NCBI RefSeq assembly: GCF_900091725.1
Contig: NZ_FMBW01000066.1
Coordinates: 39,505 to 103,504 of the forward strand
Reading direction: 5' to 3'
Length of the DNA stretch: 64,000 nt
DNA from: Streptomyces sp. DvalAA-43
GTDB lineage: Bacteria; Actinomycetota; Actinomycetes; Streptomycetales; Streptomycetaceae
Each line of letters begins with the position of its first letter. Positions within the stretch are counted from its first letter, which is position 1. The notes beneath the pieces were generated by a model. It was not told where the DNA came from. It saw only the letters and a list, made by a program, of their open reading frames with translations, and ran no database searches. A program made the position numbers and the translations under genes. This document shows, piece by piece, positions 8,447 through 17,422 of this stretch.

Positions 8447-9535
8447 GTGGCAGGGATGAGTGTCGAGCGGGTCGGAGTCGTCGTTCACCAGGGCCGTCCC
8501 GAGGCCGTCGTCGCAGCGGGCGTCGTACGCGACTGGTGCGCCCGCGAAGCGATCCCGTGCACCGACATCGACGTGTGGCGCGGCGACGCACGCAGGCGCG
8601 GCGGGCGCGAGGAGGCCGATGTCGCGGGCAACCCCGATCTCATCGTGACGCTCGGCGGCGACGGGACCTTCCTGCGCGGCGCCAGGATCGCCGCCAAGAA
8701 CGACGGCGCCGTCCTCGGGATCGACCTGGGCCGCGTCGGCTTCCTCACCGAGGTACCGGTCGAGGACGTGGTCCGGGCCCTCGACGCCGTCCACCGCGGG
8801 CGGGCGGAGGTCGAGGAGCGCATGACCCTGACCATGCGGGCCTCCCGCGTCCTCGAAGTGCCCCCGGACATCGACGCCCTGATGGGCTACGGGCGGCGCC
8901 CGATGCTGCCGCCTCCCCAGGTCGCCCCGGACGAGGAGGCCGCGGCGGAGGGCTGGGGCGTGGCGCTGGACGTCACCGCGCTCAACGACGTCGTCGTGGA
9001 GAAGCTCGCCCGCGACCGGCAGGTGAGCCTCGGCGTCTACATCGGCGGCCGCCTCCTCGCCTCGTACTCGGCCGACGCGGTCATCATGGCCACACCCACC
9101 GGCTCGACCGCCTACAGCTTCGCCGCCGGCGGCCCGGTGGTCTCCCCGCGCATGGACGCCGTCATCTTCACGCCCGTGGCGGCGCACATGACCTTCGACC
9201 GCACCGTGGTCGCCGCGGCCGACGAACCGATCGCCGTGCGGGTCCTGCCGCACTCGGGACAGGGCGCGGTGACCATCGACGGTCAGCTGCGCGGCGTCCT
9301 GGACGCCGGGGACTGGCTCGGGGTGTACGCGGCACCGCGCCGTCTGCGCATCATCAGGCTCGGCCCGAACGACTTCTACGAGCGGCTGCGCACCCGCCTG
9401 CGCCTCACGGACGCCCCGGCCACGGCGGCCGACGGCGCGGCGGCACCGCTCTTCCGCCCCGGCGGACCGGTCCCGCACGACCTGGCCCATCTCCATCTCT
9501 CCCCGGACGACAGGGACGGGACAGCCGGTGGCTGA
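8447..9535 (+). CDS. NAD kinase
   Basis: About 362 residues. It has the family hallmarks: the phosphate-binding LIVTLGGDGTFLRGARIA, the glycine-rich LGIDLGRVGFLTEV, ALNDVVVEK in place of the more usual LNE, and TPTGSTAYSFAAGGPVVSP near the active site. It phosphorylates NAD to NADP in the cytoplasm. A Pro/Glu-rich insert (about 140-170) and a loose C-terminal tail make it longer than the 290-300 residue core. GTG 8447 and ATG 8456 are both possible after GGGGAG; ATG has the better spacing. Streptomyces genomes often carry several NAD kinases, so this need not be the only one. Confidence 0.88.
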   Translation: MAGMSVERVGVVVHQGRPEAVVAAGVVRDWCAREAIPCTDIDVWRGDARRRGGREEADVAGNPDLIVTLGGDGTFLRGARIAAKNDGAVLGIDLGRVGFLTEVPVEDVVRALDAVHRGRAEVEERMTLTMRASRVLEVPPDIDALMGYGRRPMLPPPQVAPDEEAAAEGWGVALDVTALNDVVVEKLARDRQVSLGVYIGGRLLASYSADAVIMATPTGSTAYSFAAGGPVVSPRMDAVIFTPVAAHMTFDRTVVAAADEPIAVRVLPHSGQGAVTIDGQLRGVLDAGDWLGVYAAPRRLRIIRLGPNDFYERLRTRLRLTDAPATAADGAAAPLFRPGGPVPHDLAHLHLSPDDRDGTAGG

Positions 9536-9622
9536 CCGCTCCGGGACCGTGCTCGCCGCCCCCGCCTCCCGCCGGGTGACCGGGGCCGTACATCTCCGAC
9601 GCCGTACGACAAAGGAGTTCCC

Positions 9623-10279
9623 ATGCCCAACAGCGCCGATCTCCCCACCCCCACCACCACCGTGACGGTCCCCGACACCGAACTGGCCTCGGCTGCCACC
9701 CAGTTGGTGCGCGACACGACCGACGACCTGATCTACCACCACTCCCGCCGCGTCTACTTCTTCGGCGGGCTCCAGGGACACCACCGCGGGCTGAGCTTCG
9801 ACCCCGAACTGCTCTACGTCGCGGCCATGTTCCACGATCTCGGCCTCAACGAGGAATTCCGCGGCAGCGGGCGCCGGTTCGAGGTGGACAGCGCGGACGA
9901 GGCGCGGCGATTCCTGCAGAGCCGCGGTGTGCCGGAGGACAGCATCCGGCGCGTCTGGACGGCCGTCGCGCTCCACACGACGCCGGGAATCCCGGCACAC
10001 ATGGAACCCGAGGTCGCCCTGGTGACAGCCGGTGTGGAGTACGACGTACTGGGCATCGGATACGACGACATCAGCGAGGCCGACCGCATGGCGATCGTCG
10101 CCCTCCACCCCCGCCCCGACTTCAAACGGCGCATCCTCAAGGCCTTCACCGAAGGCATCGCGCCCAAGCCGGAGACCACGTTCGGCAATGTGAAGGCCGA
10201 CGTCCTGGAGCGCTACGCCCCCGGGTTCGAACGCGGCGACTTCGTGGACACCATCCTGGACTCCGCCTGGCCGGAGTGA
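9623..10279 (+). CDS. HD-domain protein (predicted metal-dependent phosphohydrolase)
   Basis: A 218-residue soluble protein. The HD signature is MFHDLGL (about residues 73-79), preceded by a His-containing HHSRRVYFFGG helix and followed by VALHTTPGIPAHM and an Asp-rich YDDISEADRM. This is the pattern of the small HD-fold family found in Actinobacteria, whose members hydrolyse phosphoester or nitrile-like substrates; the substrate here is unknown. An AAAGGAG ribosome site lies seven bases before ATG 9623. It follows the NAD kinase by 87 bases in the same direction and may share its transcript. Confidence 0.78.
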   Translation: MPNSADLPTPTTTVTVPDTELASAATQLVRDTTDDLIYHHSRRVYFFGGLQGHHRGLSFDPELLYVAAMFHDLGLNEEFRGSGRRFEVDSADEARRFLQSRGVPEDSIRRVWTAVALHTTPGIPAHMEPEVALVTAGVEYDVLGIGYDDISEADRMAIVALHPRPDFKRRILKAFTEGIAPKPETTFGNVKADVLERYAPGFERGDFVDTILDSAWPE

Positions 10280-10291
10280 CGAGCGAGGGAC

Positions 10292-10332
10292 GCCCCACCC
10301 CGGCGGCGGAGTCGGCGACGGCACGGTGGGGC
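10292..10332 (+). terminator. Weak terminator-like inverted repeat
   Basis: Arms GCCCCACC (10292-10299) and GGTGGGGC (10325-10332), 8 bp perfect with a 25-base G+C-rich loop, just after the HD gene. A TATAGT hexamer (10349-10354) after it could be a -10 box for the next gene, but no matching -35 is seen. Confidence 0.4.
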
Positions 10333-10461
10333 CGGCCCGCCCCGTCGTTATAGTTGGCCGCTACAGGAAAGTGGCTGCGGGGGCGGGCCAGTGCGCCACG
10401 GGCCGGTCCCGTGCCGGGCACCCACTGCCCGCACCTCCGTCGCCCACGGAAAGGCCATGCG

Positions 10462-11334
10462 ATGCCGGCCGTCCTCGTCCTGCTGCTCTCCGGAACCTGG
10501 CTGCTCTCCGGTGCCCTGGTCACCGGGACCGATCCGCTGATCGTCGCCGTGGGCCGCACCGCCGTGTGCTGCGCGGTGCTCACCGCCGTCGCCGCCTCCA
10601 GCGCGGACGGGCGGGCCGATCTGCGCCGGGCCGCCGCCCGACCGGGCACCGTATGGCTGCTGGGCCTGCTCGGATTCGCCGGGTACGCGGCGGGGACCCT
10701 CCTCGCCATCCCACGCATCGGCACCTCGCTCACCAATCTCGTCGTCGCGCTGATGCCGTGCGCCTCGGTCGCGGTCGGCGCGATGTTCTTCGGCGAGCGG
10801 TCCGGGCCGCGCAAGGTGACGGGAGCGGTACTCGCCTGCGCGGCGGCCGTCGGATACGCGGCGCTCGGTGCGGACGCGGGTGACGCGGACGGAGTGGGGC
10901 TGCTGCTGGTGGCGGCGGCGACCGTGGCCTTCGCCGGATACGGGTTCCTGTACCGGCAGCGGCTGTCGGGGCTGCCGCCGCTCGCCGTGCTGCCGGTACT
11001 GCTCGCGGCCGCCACCTGTCTGCTGCTGCCGATGGCTCTGCCCGCACTGATCGCCCACCCGCCGACCCCTGCCGCGATCGGCGGCACAGTGGTGCTGGGC
11101 GCGGCCGTGTACGCGCCCGCCTACCTCGTGCAGCACCGGCTCATCCTGCTCCGCGGACCGGTCTTCACCGCCGCCGTGCAGCTGGCCGTTCCCTTCACCG
11201 TGCGCGTGGGGGACTGGGCGCTGGGCACCGCACCCGCCCCCTCTCCCGCCGAGCTGCTGCTCCTCGCGGTGTGCTGCGGGGGCATCGGGCTCGTCACCGT
11301 CCAGCCGCGGGCCCGGCTCGCCGCCGCCGAATGA
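10462..11334 (+). CDS. EamA/DMT-superfamily transporter
   Basis: A 290-residue membrane protein with about ten hydrophobic segments in two halves, the plan of the drug/metabolite transporter superfamily. The first half ends with PRIGTSLTNLVVALMPC, VGAMFFGERSGPRKVTGAVL being the typical 'GE.....G..L' end-of-repeat motif. The second half has VYAPAYLVQHRLILLRGPVFTAAVQ. Such proteins export small metabolites or amino acids; the substrate is unknown. ATG 10462 has GGAAAGG in front; a longer N-terminal extension is open but lacks hydrophobic or conserved character. It converges with the LacI gene, with only 26 bases between. Confidence 0.8.
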   Translation: MPAVLVLLLSGTWLLSGALVTGTDPLIVAVGRTAVCCAVLTAVAASSADGRADLRRAAARPGTVWLLGLLGFAGYAAGTLLAIPRIGTSLTNLVVALMPCASVAVGAMFFGERSGPRKVTGAVLACAAAVGYAALGADAGDADGVGLLLVAAATVAFAGYGFLYRQRLSGLPPLAVLPVLLAAATCLLLPMALPALIAHPPTPAAIGGTVVLGAAVYAPAYLVQHRLILLRGPVFTAAVQLAVPFTVRVGDWALGTAPAPSPAELLLLAVCCGGIGLVTVQPRARLAAAE

Positions 11335-11360
11335 GCGCGGGCTCTCCGGACCCGGCCGCC

Positions 11361-12377
11361 TCAGGTGCCCGGTTGTGCCCCGGCCGTCGTCGTGCCGACC
11401 ACCAGTGTGCACGGGTGGGCATGCATCCCGGGGGCGTCCAGTCCGTCGGCCACCTGGGCCGCTGCGGCGGCGCCCAGCGCGGCCAACCCCATGTCCACGG
11501 TGGTGAGATGGCGGGTGTGCTGGCCGCTGATCACGTACTCCCAGTTGTCCACGCCGACCAGTGCGACATCGTCCGGGACCCGCCGTCCCGACTCCCGCAG
11601 AACTGACTCCACCCCCAGCGCGATCTGGTCGTTGCCGCAGAACACGGCATCGAAGCGGGTACCGGAGTCGATCAGGTGGCGGCAGGCGGTGGCGCCCCAG
11701 GCCCGGCTCCAGTCGCCCCGGAGCGTCTCCGTCGCGGGGGACAGCCCGGCCTCGGCGAGCGAAGCCGTCAGCCCCTGCTCACGTCCCGTCGCGGCGGTGT
11801 CCGCCGCCTCGCCGGTGATGTGCGCGATGTGCCGCCTGCCCAGCGACAGCAGATGCTCGCCCGCCAGCCGCCCCGCCATCCGGCTGTCGGGGACGTAACA
11901 GGAGTCGTCCGCCCGGTCGGTGATCCCGAACGCGTAGGCGACCGGGGCGGAGAACTCGGCCGTGACGGACCGTATGTGGGCCAGGAGACCGTCACCGATC
12001 ACCAGGACGCCGTCGACCCGCCGGGCCAGGAGTCTGCGTACACCGTCGGCCATCGATTCCGGGTCGAAGCCCGTGTCGTAGAGCAGGCAGGCCTGTTCCC
12101 GGCTGCCGAGATGGGTGACCGCCCCGACCAGCACCGGCTCGGTGAAGGCCCCCCGGGCGTTCTGGGCGAGAATGCCGATCGTCCGGCTCCGGCCCAACGC
12201 GAAGGACTGCGCCAGGGCATTGGGCCGGAAATCGAGTCTGCGCGCGGCCTCCGCGATGCGTGAGCGCGTCGCGGCCGAGACCCGGCCGCCGCCGTTCAAT
12301 GCCCGTGACGCCGTGGAGAGCGACACCCCGGCGACCGCCGCGACATCGCCCAGTGTGACCCTGCCTCGTTCCGACAT
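11361..12377 (-). CDS. LacI family transcriptional repressor
   Basis: A 338-residue regulator. The N-terminal LacI HTH and hinge are complete: VTLGDVAAVAGVSLSTASRALNGGGRVSAATRSRIAEAARRLDFRPNALAQSFALGRS. A periplasmic-binding-protein-like sugar domain follows, with IGILAQ, GVLVIGDG, the GRRHIAHITGE strand and FDAVFCGNDQIALGV. It diverges from two tandem secreted glycosidase genes, with a GTTGCGCAAC palindrome in between, so it is the probable local repressor, released by a sugar from glycoside breakdown. ATG 12377 sits at the usual place ahead of the HTH. The C-terminal His-rich end is unremarkable. Confidence 0.92.
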   Translation of the reverse strand: MSERGRVTLGDVAAVAGVSLSTASRALNGGGRVSAATRSRIAEAARRLDFRPNALAQSFALGRSRTIGILAQNARGAFTEPVLVGAVTHLGSREQACLLYDTGFDPESMADGVRRLLARRVDGVLVIGDGLLAHIRSVTAEFSAPVAYAFGITDRADDSCYVPDSRMAGRLAGEHLLSLGRRHIAHITGEAADTAATGREQGLTASLAEAGLSPATETLRGDWSRAWGATACRHLIDSGTRFDAVFCGNDQIALGVESVLRESGRRVPDDVALVGVDNWEYVISGQHTRHLTTVDMGLAALGAAAAAQVADGLDAPGMHAHPCTLVVGTTTAGAQPGT

Positions 12378-12439
12378 GGCATCAGCCTAACCATGATGCG
12401 CAACTGCTTGTGCGAATCCGCCGGTTGCCGTGCGAACCC

Positions 12440-12498
12440 TTGACAGGGACGGTCCGTGGGACCAGTCTGTGCCGCGCTTGAGCAAGCGGTTGCGCAAC
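12440..12498 (+). promoter_or_regulatory. Promoter and LacI-type operator for the glycosidase genes
   Basis: A perfect TTGACA (12440-12445) is followed 17 bases later by CAGTCT (12463-12468), giving a plausible sigma-70 promoter with a start near 12475. Just after it lies the 10-bp perfect palindrome GTTGCGCAAC (12489-12498), with the CG centre typical of LacI-family sites. A looser copy of the TGCGCAAC half-site lies at about 12396-12403, near the LacI gene start. The arrangement suits repression by blocking early transcription. Confidence 0.6.
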
Positions 12499-12590
12499 GG
12501 CCCGGAGCCGCATCGGGCTCAGCCCGTACACGTTCTTCGCAGTGACCTCGCGCAGCACCTCCGCGCCCGATGATCAGGGAGTTTCACGCC

Positions 12591-15533
12591 ATGCGACATC
12601 GACCACGCAGACGCCTGTCCCGAGCGACGGTGGCCTTCTGTACCCTGCTCGGCCTCCTGGCCTTCGGCCCGGCCTCTGCAACTGCCCTGTCCGGAACGGA
12701 GATCGGGAATCGGGGCGCCACGGCCGACGCCGCCCGCCACGCCCTCGCGCCGTCCGCGGTCGCCACCGATGACGTACGGATCGAGGTGACGACCCCCGGC
12801 AACCTCTTCGACCCGGGCGTCCCGGCGACCTTCGGGGTGCTCTCCGCCCGTGACGGCACCGTGCCCTGGAGCGTCCGCGACTACCGGGGCCGGACCGTGC
12901 GCGGCGGCACCGCCGCGATCGACCCGGCCACCCGTGAAGGCGCCGTGGACGCCGGTGAACTGCCCCTCGGCTACTACACCTTGACGATCCGGGGCACCGC
13001 CGCGGGCGGAGCGCCGGTCACCCGGACCGCCGGCTTCGCGGTGCAGCGTCCCGGCCCCGACCCGAAGCGCACCACCGACTCCTTCTTCGGAATCAACCAC
13101 CACTACCGCTCTGCCCCCGGCGACGCCTGGGACGACAGCACCGGACTCGCCGCCCGCGCCGGCGCCGACACCCTGCGCGTCGACTCCGCCTACTGGGGCA
13201 CCGTCGAGCACCCCAAGGGCGAGTACCAGTGGCCCGAGGCCAGCGAACGCGTCACCGCGGACTTCGCTGCGCGCGGCCAGGACGGTCTGATGCTGCTGGG
13301 CTTGGGCAACTCCGACTACGGCAGCATCCCGAGCACCGACGAGGCGTACCGGGCGTTCGGGAAGTACGCCGGCCATGTCGCGGAGAAGGCCGCCGGCCGG
13401 ATCGGGGCGCTGGAGGTCTGGAACGAGTACTACGGCGGTTTCTCCAGCGGGGTGTGCTCGCAGAGCGCGAAGTGCTACGCCAAGATGCTGGCCGCCGCGT
13501 ACTCGGGGGTCAAGGCCGCCGACCCGAAGGTGACCGTGGTCGGAGCCTCGTCGTTCAAGGTGCCGCTGGACTGGTTCGAGGAACTGTTCCGGCTCGGCGG
13601 GCTCAAGCACATGGACGCGGTCTCCATCCACCCCTACCGCGCCCCGGGCACCCCCGAGGGCGTCGCACTCGACATCGACGGCCTCAAGCGGCTGATGCGC
13701 CAGTACAACCACGGCAGGGAACTCCCCATCTGGATCACCGAGCAGGGCTGGACCTCCGCCGGGCGGGACGGCGTCGGCGTCGGCGAGCAGACCCAGGCGC
13801 AGAGCACCGCACGCGCCCTGCTGGAGGCCAGGGCCGCGGGCGTCGCCCGCTACTACTGGTACGACCTGGTCAACGACGGCAACGGGCCGGACAACGCGGA
13901 GCACAACTTCGGCCTGCTGCGCAGCTCGGGCCCGGAGGCCGACGGGCTCAACCCGAAGCCCGCCTATCTCGCCTACTCCACCGTCGCCCGCGAGCTGACC
14001 GGGGCGCGGTTCACCCGCCGCCTGCGCACCGGGGACGACGACCTCCACGCGTACGCGTTCAGGTCCGCGGCCGCCTCGCCCGGCGTCGGTGCGGTGACCA
14101 CGGCCCTGTGGAGCGGCGACCGCACCGGCAAGCCCGTGCGGGTGCGGACCGGGAAGCCGGTCACCGTGGTGGACATGCTCGGCTCGGAACGGGTGCTGGA
14201 GCCGGTGGACGGCTGGGTGTACCTGACGGCCACCGGCGCCCCGGTCTATCTCCGGGCCGCGGTGGACGAGGTCGAGGCGTCACCGCTGCTGTCGCTGTCC
14301 GCACCGGAGGACATCGCGGCGGGCGCGGACGTTCCGGTGACCGCCACGCTCGACAACCGTGCCACGGGCCGCGAGGACGGGGCGAAGACACGCCGACGCA
14401 CGGCCGTCTTCGAGATCGAGGGCGAGAAGGTCACCGTCTCGGCGGCACCCGGCCGACGGGGCCGCGCCGTCCTGAAGGTCCCGGCCGGGGACACGCCCGG
14501 AAGCCGCGGTCTGGCCGCGGCGGTCACCCTCGACGGGAAGCGGGCCGGTGCGGTCGCGTCCGGCACGGAGGTGACGACGGAGCCGGTGACGGTCGACGTG
14601 TCCCCGGAGATGTCGGTGAAGGGCTCCGTCCGCACCGACCGGCTGGCGGTGACCGTCACCAACCACTCGCCGGACGACCCGGTCGGGGTGACGGGGATCG
14701 GCTGGTCCTTCGGCGACACCTCCGGAACGATCACGGGCCGGGACGTCGCCGACGGCGGCACCGTCCCACCGCTCGCCTCCCGCACCTTCCGCGCCACCGT
14801 CGAGGGAGCCTCCGCCTACGCGGTCGAGCCGGTCCGGGTGAGCGCCGGGCTCGCGGACGGACGCACCGTGCGCGACAGCGACTCCTTCGGCTTCAGCCCG
14901 ATCACCAGGGCGACCCCGCATCTGGTGGACGGCAGGCTCACCGGCCTGGGGAACGTCCCGAAGGTGGACCTCTCCGAGGTCGGCACGTACAACGGCATCG
15001 AGCCCTCCGTCGCCGACGGCGACCTCTGGGCGACCTGGGACGACAAGAACCTCTACGTGTCCGCGGTCGTCCGGGAGAAGGACCACCGGACGGCACGGAA
15101 GGTGGCCTGGCTGCCCGCCGGTGACAGCATCGGCATCGGGGTGCAGCCGGGCAAGCCGGGGGAGGGGCTGGGGCGTTGGGGCGCCGACTGGTACATGCTC
15201 TACGCCGGTGACACCGTGACCCAGGGGCCGGGTGTCTTCGTCGAATCGCTGCCGAAGGACTACCCCGTGGGTCCCGTGCCGGGAGCCGATGTCCGGGTGG
15301 CCCGCGACGAGGCGGCCGGGACGACGACCTACCTGGTCGCCGTCCCGTGGAAGCGGATCGCCCCGCTGTCGCCCGCGAACCCCTCGTTCTCGATGACCCT
15401 GACGGTCAACAAGAACGACGGCGTGCAGCGGGACAACTACCGCTCGCTCGGTCTGGACGGATGGCAGACGTGGGGCGACGGGCTCAACAACTGGAAGCTG
15501 GTGCGCTACCAGCGGGTACAGCTGACCCGCTGA
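12591..15533 (+). CDS. Large secreted clan-A-like glycoside hydrolase with a C-terminal CBM9-like domain
   Basis: A 980-residue secreted enzyme. A signal peptide (basic MRHRPRRRLSR, then a hydrophobic stretch to ASATA) is followed by an N-terminal beta-domain and a TIM-barrel region. Its putative acid/base is Glu279 in EVWNEYYGG and its nucleophile Glu384 in WITEQGW, the spacing of clan GH-A families such as GH39 or GH5. Beta-sandwich regions follow, and the last ~200 residues (DLWATWDDKNLYVSAVVREKD onward) resemble the CBM9/DOMON-type sugar-binding fold. The substrate is unknown. ATG 12591 is chosen because AGGGAG lies nine bases ahead and it opens the signal peptide. It is paired with a shorter relative downstream and faces a LacI gene. 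Confidence 0.8.
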   Translation: MRHRPRRRLSRATVAFCTLLGLLAFGPASATALSGTEIGNRGATADAARHALAPSAVATDDVRIEVTTPGNLFDPGVPATFGVLSARDGTVPWSVRDYRGRTVRGGTAAIDPATREGAVDAGELPLGYYTLTIRGTAAGGAPVTRTAGFAVQRPGPDPKRTTDSFFGINHHYRSAPGDAWDDSTGLAARAGADTLRVDSAYWGTVEHPKGEYQWPEASERVTADFAARGQDGLMLLGLGNSDYGSIPSTDEAYRAFGKYAGHVAEKAAGRIGALEVWNEYYGGFSSGVCSQSAKCYAKMLAAAYSGVKAADPKVTVVGASSFKVPLDWFEELFRLGGLKHMDAVSIHPYRAPGTPEGVALDIDGLKRLMRQYNHGRELPIWITEQGWTSAGRDGVGVGEQTQAQSTARALLEARAAGVARYYWYDLVNDGNGPDNAEHNFGLLRSSGPEADGLNPKPAYLAYSTVARELTGARFTRRLRTGDDDLHAYAFRSAAASPGVGAVTTALWSGDRTGKPVRVRTGKPVTVVDMLGSERVLEPVDGWVYLTATGAPVYLRAAVDEVEASPLLSLSAPEDIAAGADVPVTATLDNRATGREDGAKTRRRTAVFEIEGEKVTVSAAPGRRGRAVLKVPAGDTPGSRGLAAAVTLDGKRAGAVASGTEVTTEPVTVDVSPEMSVKGSVRTDRLAVTVTNHSPDDPVGVTGIGWSFGDTSGTITGRDVADGGTVPPLASRTFRATVEGASAYAVEPVRVSAGLADGRTVRDSDSFGFSPITRATPHLVDGRLTGLGNVPKVDLSEVGTYNGIEPSVADGDLWATWDDKNLYVSAVVREKDHRTARKVAWLPAGDSIGIGVQPGKPGEGLGRWGADWYMLYAGDTVTQGPGVFVESLPKDYPVGPVPGADVRVARDEAAGTTTYLVAVPWKRIAPLSPANPSFSMTLTVNKNDGVQRDNYRSLGLDGWQTWGDGLNNWKLVRYQRVQLTR

Positions 15534-15543
15534 CCTGCTCGCG

Positions 15544-15580
15544 GGCCGGTGGGCCCCACGACACCCGGCGCCCACCGGCC
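15544..15580 (+). terminator. Hairpin between the two glycosidase genes
   Basis: Perfect 11-bp arms GGCCGGTGGGC (15544-15554) and GCCCACCGGCC (15570-15580), loop 15 bases. Only about 50 bases remain before the second glycosidase, so this may dampen read-through rather than fully separate the genes. Confidence 0.6.
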
Positions 15581-15633
15581 ACCGCTCACGACATCCGTGA
15601 CCTCCACCATCGACAGCGAGAGGGCGAACCACC

Positions 15634-17322
15634 ATGACGCACACCCCCATCGACGCCGGCGCCACGCCGGGCTCCGGGCGCCCGCCCCGCGACCGGCCGG
15701 ATTCACGACGTCGTCCGCTCCTCACCCGCGTTCCGGCTCTCGCTCTCGCGCCGGTCCTGGCGGTGTCCCTGATCGTGGGCCTTCCCCCATCCGCCCCCGC
15801 CGCGACGCACACCCTCTCCGTCACCTCCCCGAGCCTGATCTTCCAACGGGGCCAGGGCGTCGTGGAGTTCGGCTCGTCGGCGGCCTCGGTCTCCTGGACG
15901 GTCAGCGACGAGCAGGGCACCCGGGTACGCGGCGGCACCAGCTGGCTCTCCGGCGGGAAGGCCACCATTCCCGTCGCCGACCTCGCCCCCGGCTACTTCC
16001 AACTCTCCCTGCACGCGGGCTCCGCCACCGATCCGACCGACCTGCACACCTCGTTCGCCGTCATCGAACCGGTGCCGGACAGCGCGGTCGGCCCGGCCTC
16101 ACCGTTCGGCGCCGCCGTCCACATCGGCCGTACGGGCTGGGGCCTGAACGTGCTGGACGAGGCGCGGAAGGCAGGCATCGCGCACATCCGCGAGGACGCC
16201 TGGTGGGACCGGTTCGAGACCACGAAGGGCAGCTACACCTTCCCGGCCGCGTTCTCCACCGAGATGGCACACGTCCGCGCCCTGGGCATCACCCCGCTGA
16301 TCATCGCGAACGGCGCCAACCCCCTGTACGACAAGGGCCGTACGCCGAGCGGCCCCGAGGGCGTCGCCGCCTTCGGCGCGTTCGCCGGGGCGCTGCTGAA
16401 GCACTACGGCCAGAGCGACGTCGAGGTGCTCAACGAGTACAACGCGGGCACGTTCAACAACAGCGCCTGCGGGCGGAGCGCCGCCTGTTACCTCGACGTG
16501 CTCAAAGGCGTCAACCAGGCCGCGAAGGCCGCGGTGCCGGGCGCCTCGGTCGTCGGGCCAGCCACCATAGGGATCGGCAACTGCGTCCACGCGGACGGCA
16601 CCAAGTGCTTCGCACCGGACCTCATCGACCGCGGCGGGCTGAAAGAGATGGACGCCTACAGCGTCCACCCCTACCACTACCCCGGCGGACCGGAATGGCT
16701 GCGCGGCTCCGGCGACACCATCGCGGGCCTGCGGGAGCGGATCCGCGCCGCCAACGGGGGCAAGGACAAGCCGATCGTCCTCAGCGAGATGGGCTGGCCC
16801 ACCGACACCGGCCACGGCACCACCGAGCGCCAGCAGGCCGACAACCTGATCCGGCTCTACGCCATAGGCCTCGCCAACGGTGTGTCCCGGGTCTACTGGT
16901 ACGACCTGGTCGACGACGGCAGCGACCCCGCCGAGAAGGAACAGAACTTCGGCATGCTCCGGCAGCCGGTGACCGCCACCGCCGCGAACCCGGTCGCGGT
17001 CACCGCCAACGCCCCGAAACCGGCCGCGGTCGCCCAGGCCGTGGCGGCCCGGATGCTCGGCGGCAAGACGTACGCCGGCGACGACGGCGTGGCCGCACCG
17101 GCCTACTCCGTCCGCTTCACCGGCGGCGTCACGACCCGCGTGGTGTGGGCGACCACCGCCCGTGACCTCACGGTCTCGGCGACCGGCCCGGTCACGCTGG
17201 TCGACTCCTGGGGCCGACGCACCGTCGAACAGCCGACGAACGGCCGCCTCACCCTGGAGGCCGGACCGTCCCCGGTGTTCGTCGAGGGCCCCGTCACCGG
17301 CGTCGGAGCGGCGACGCCGTAA
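15634..17322 (+). CDS. Secreted clan-A-like glycoside hydrolase, shorter paralogue of the preceding enzyme
   Basis: A 562-residue enzyme with a long basic N-terminus and a signal segment ending around SAPAA. A short beta-domain leads into a TIM barrel with Glu268 in EVLNEYNAG (acid/base) and Glu385 in VLSEMGW (nucleophile). Shared phrases show kinship with the upstream enzyme: RVYWYDLVDDG here against RYYWYDLVNDG there, each followed by a QNFG/HNFG(M/L)LR segment. It lacks the large C-terminal binding domain. Together they suggest two enzymes working on one polysaccharide outside the cell. The RBS is a GAGAGGG about ten bases before ATG 15634. Confidence 0.8.
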   Translation: MTHTPIDAGATPGSGRPPRDRPDSRRRPLLTRVPALALAPVLAVSLIVGLPPSAPAATHTLSVTSPSLIFQRGQGVVEFGSSAASVSWTVSDEQGTRVRGGTSWLSGGKATIPVADLAPGYFQLSLHAGSATDPTDLHTSFAVIEPVPDSAVGPASPFGAAVHIGRTGWGLNVLDEARKAGIAHIREDAWWDRFETTKGSYTFPAAFSTEMAHVRALGITPLIIANGANPLYDKGRTPSGPEGVAAFGAFAGALLKHYGQSDVEVLNEYNAGTFNNSACGRSAACYLDVLKGVNQAAKAAVPGASVVGPATIGIGNCVHADGTKCFAPDLIDRGGLKEMDAYSVHPYHYPGGPEWLRGSGDTIAGLRERIRAANGGKDKPIVLSEMGWPTDTGHGTTERQQADNLIRLYAIGLANGVSRVYWYDLVDDGSDPAEKEQNFGMLRQPVTATAANPVAVTANAPKPAAVAQAVAARMLGGKTYAGDDGVAAPAYSVRFTGGVTTRVVWATTARDLTVSATGPVTLVDSWGRRTVEQPTNGRLTLEAGPSPVFVEGPVTGVGAATP

Positions 17323-17422
17323 GGAGGCCGGCCGGGAAAACGGGTCGACGGGCGGGTGCCGGGCGCGCTGTGATGGCCGGCACTGCCCGCCGCACGGAGC
17401 GGGCCGGAGGCAGGAGCCGTTC

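Noticed and set aside
6764..10324. Very long open frame on the minus strand (about 1186 codons) opposite the permease, NAD kinase and HD genes
   Set aside because: Its translation is low-complexity Arg/Gly/Asp/His text with no domain. It mirrors three well-supported genes and is the usual antisense artefact of high G+C DNA.
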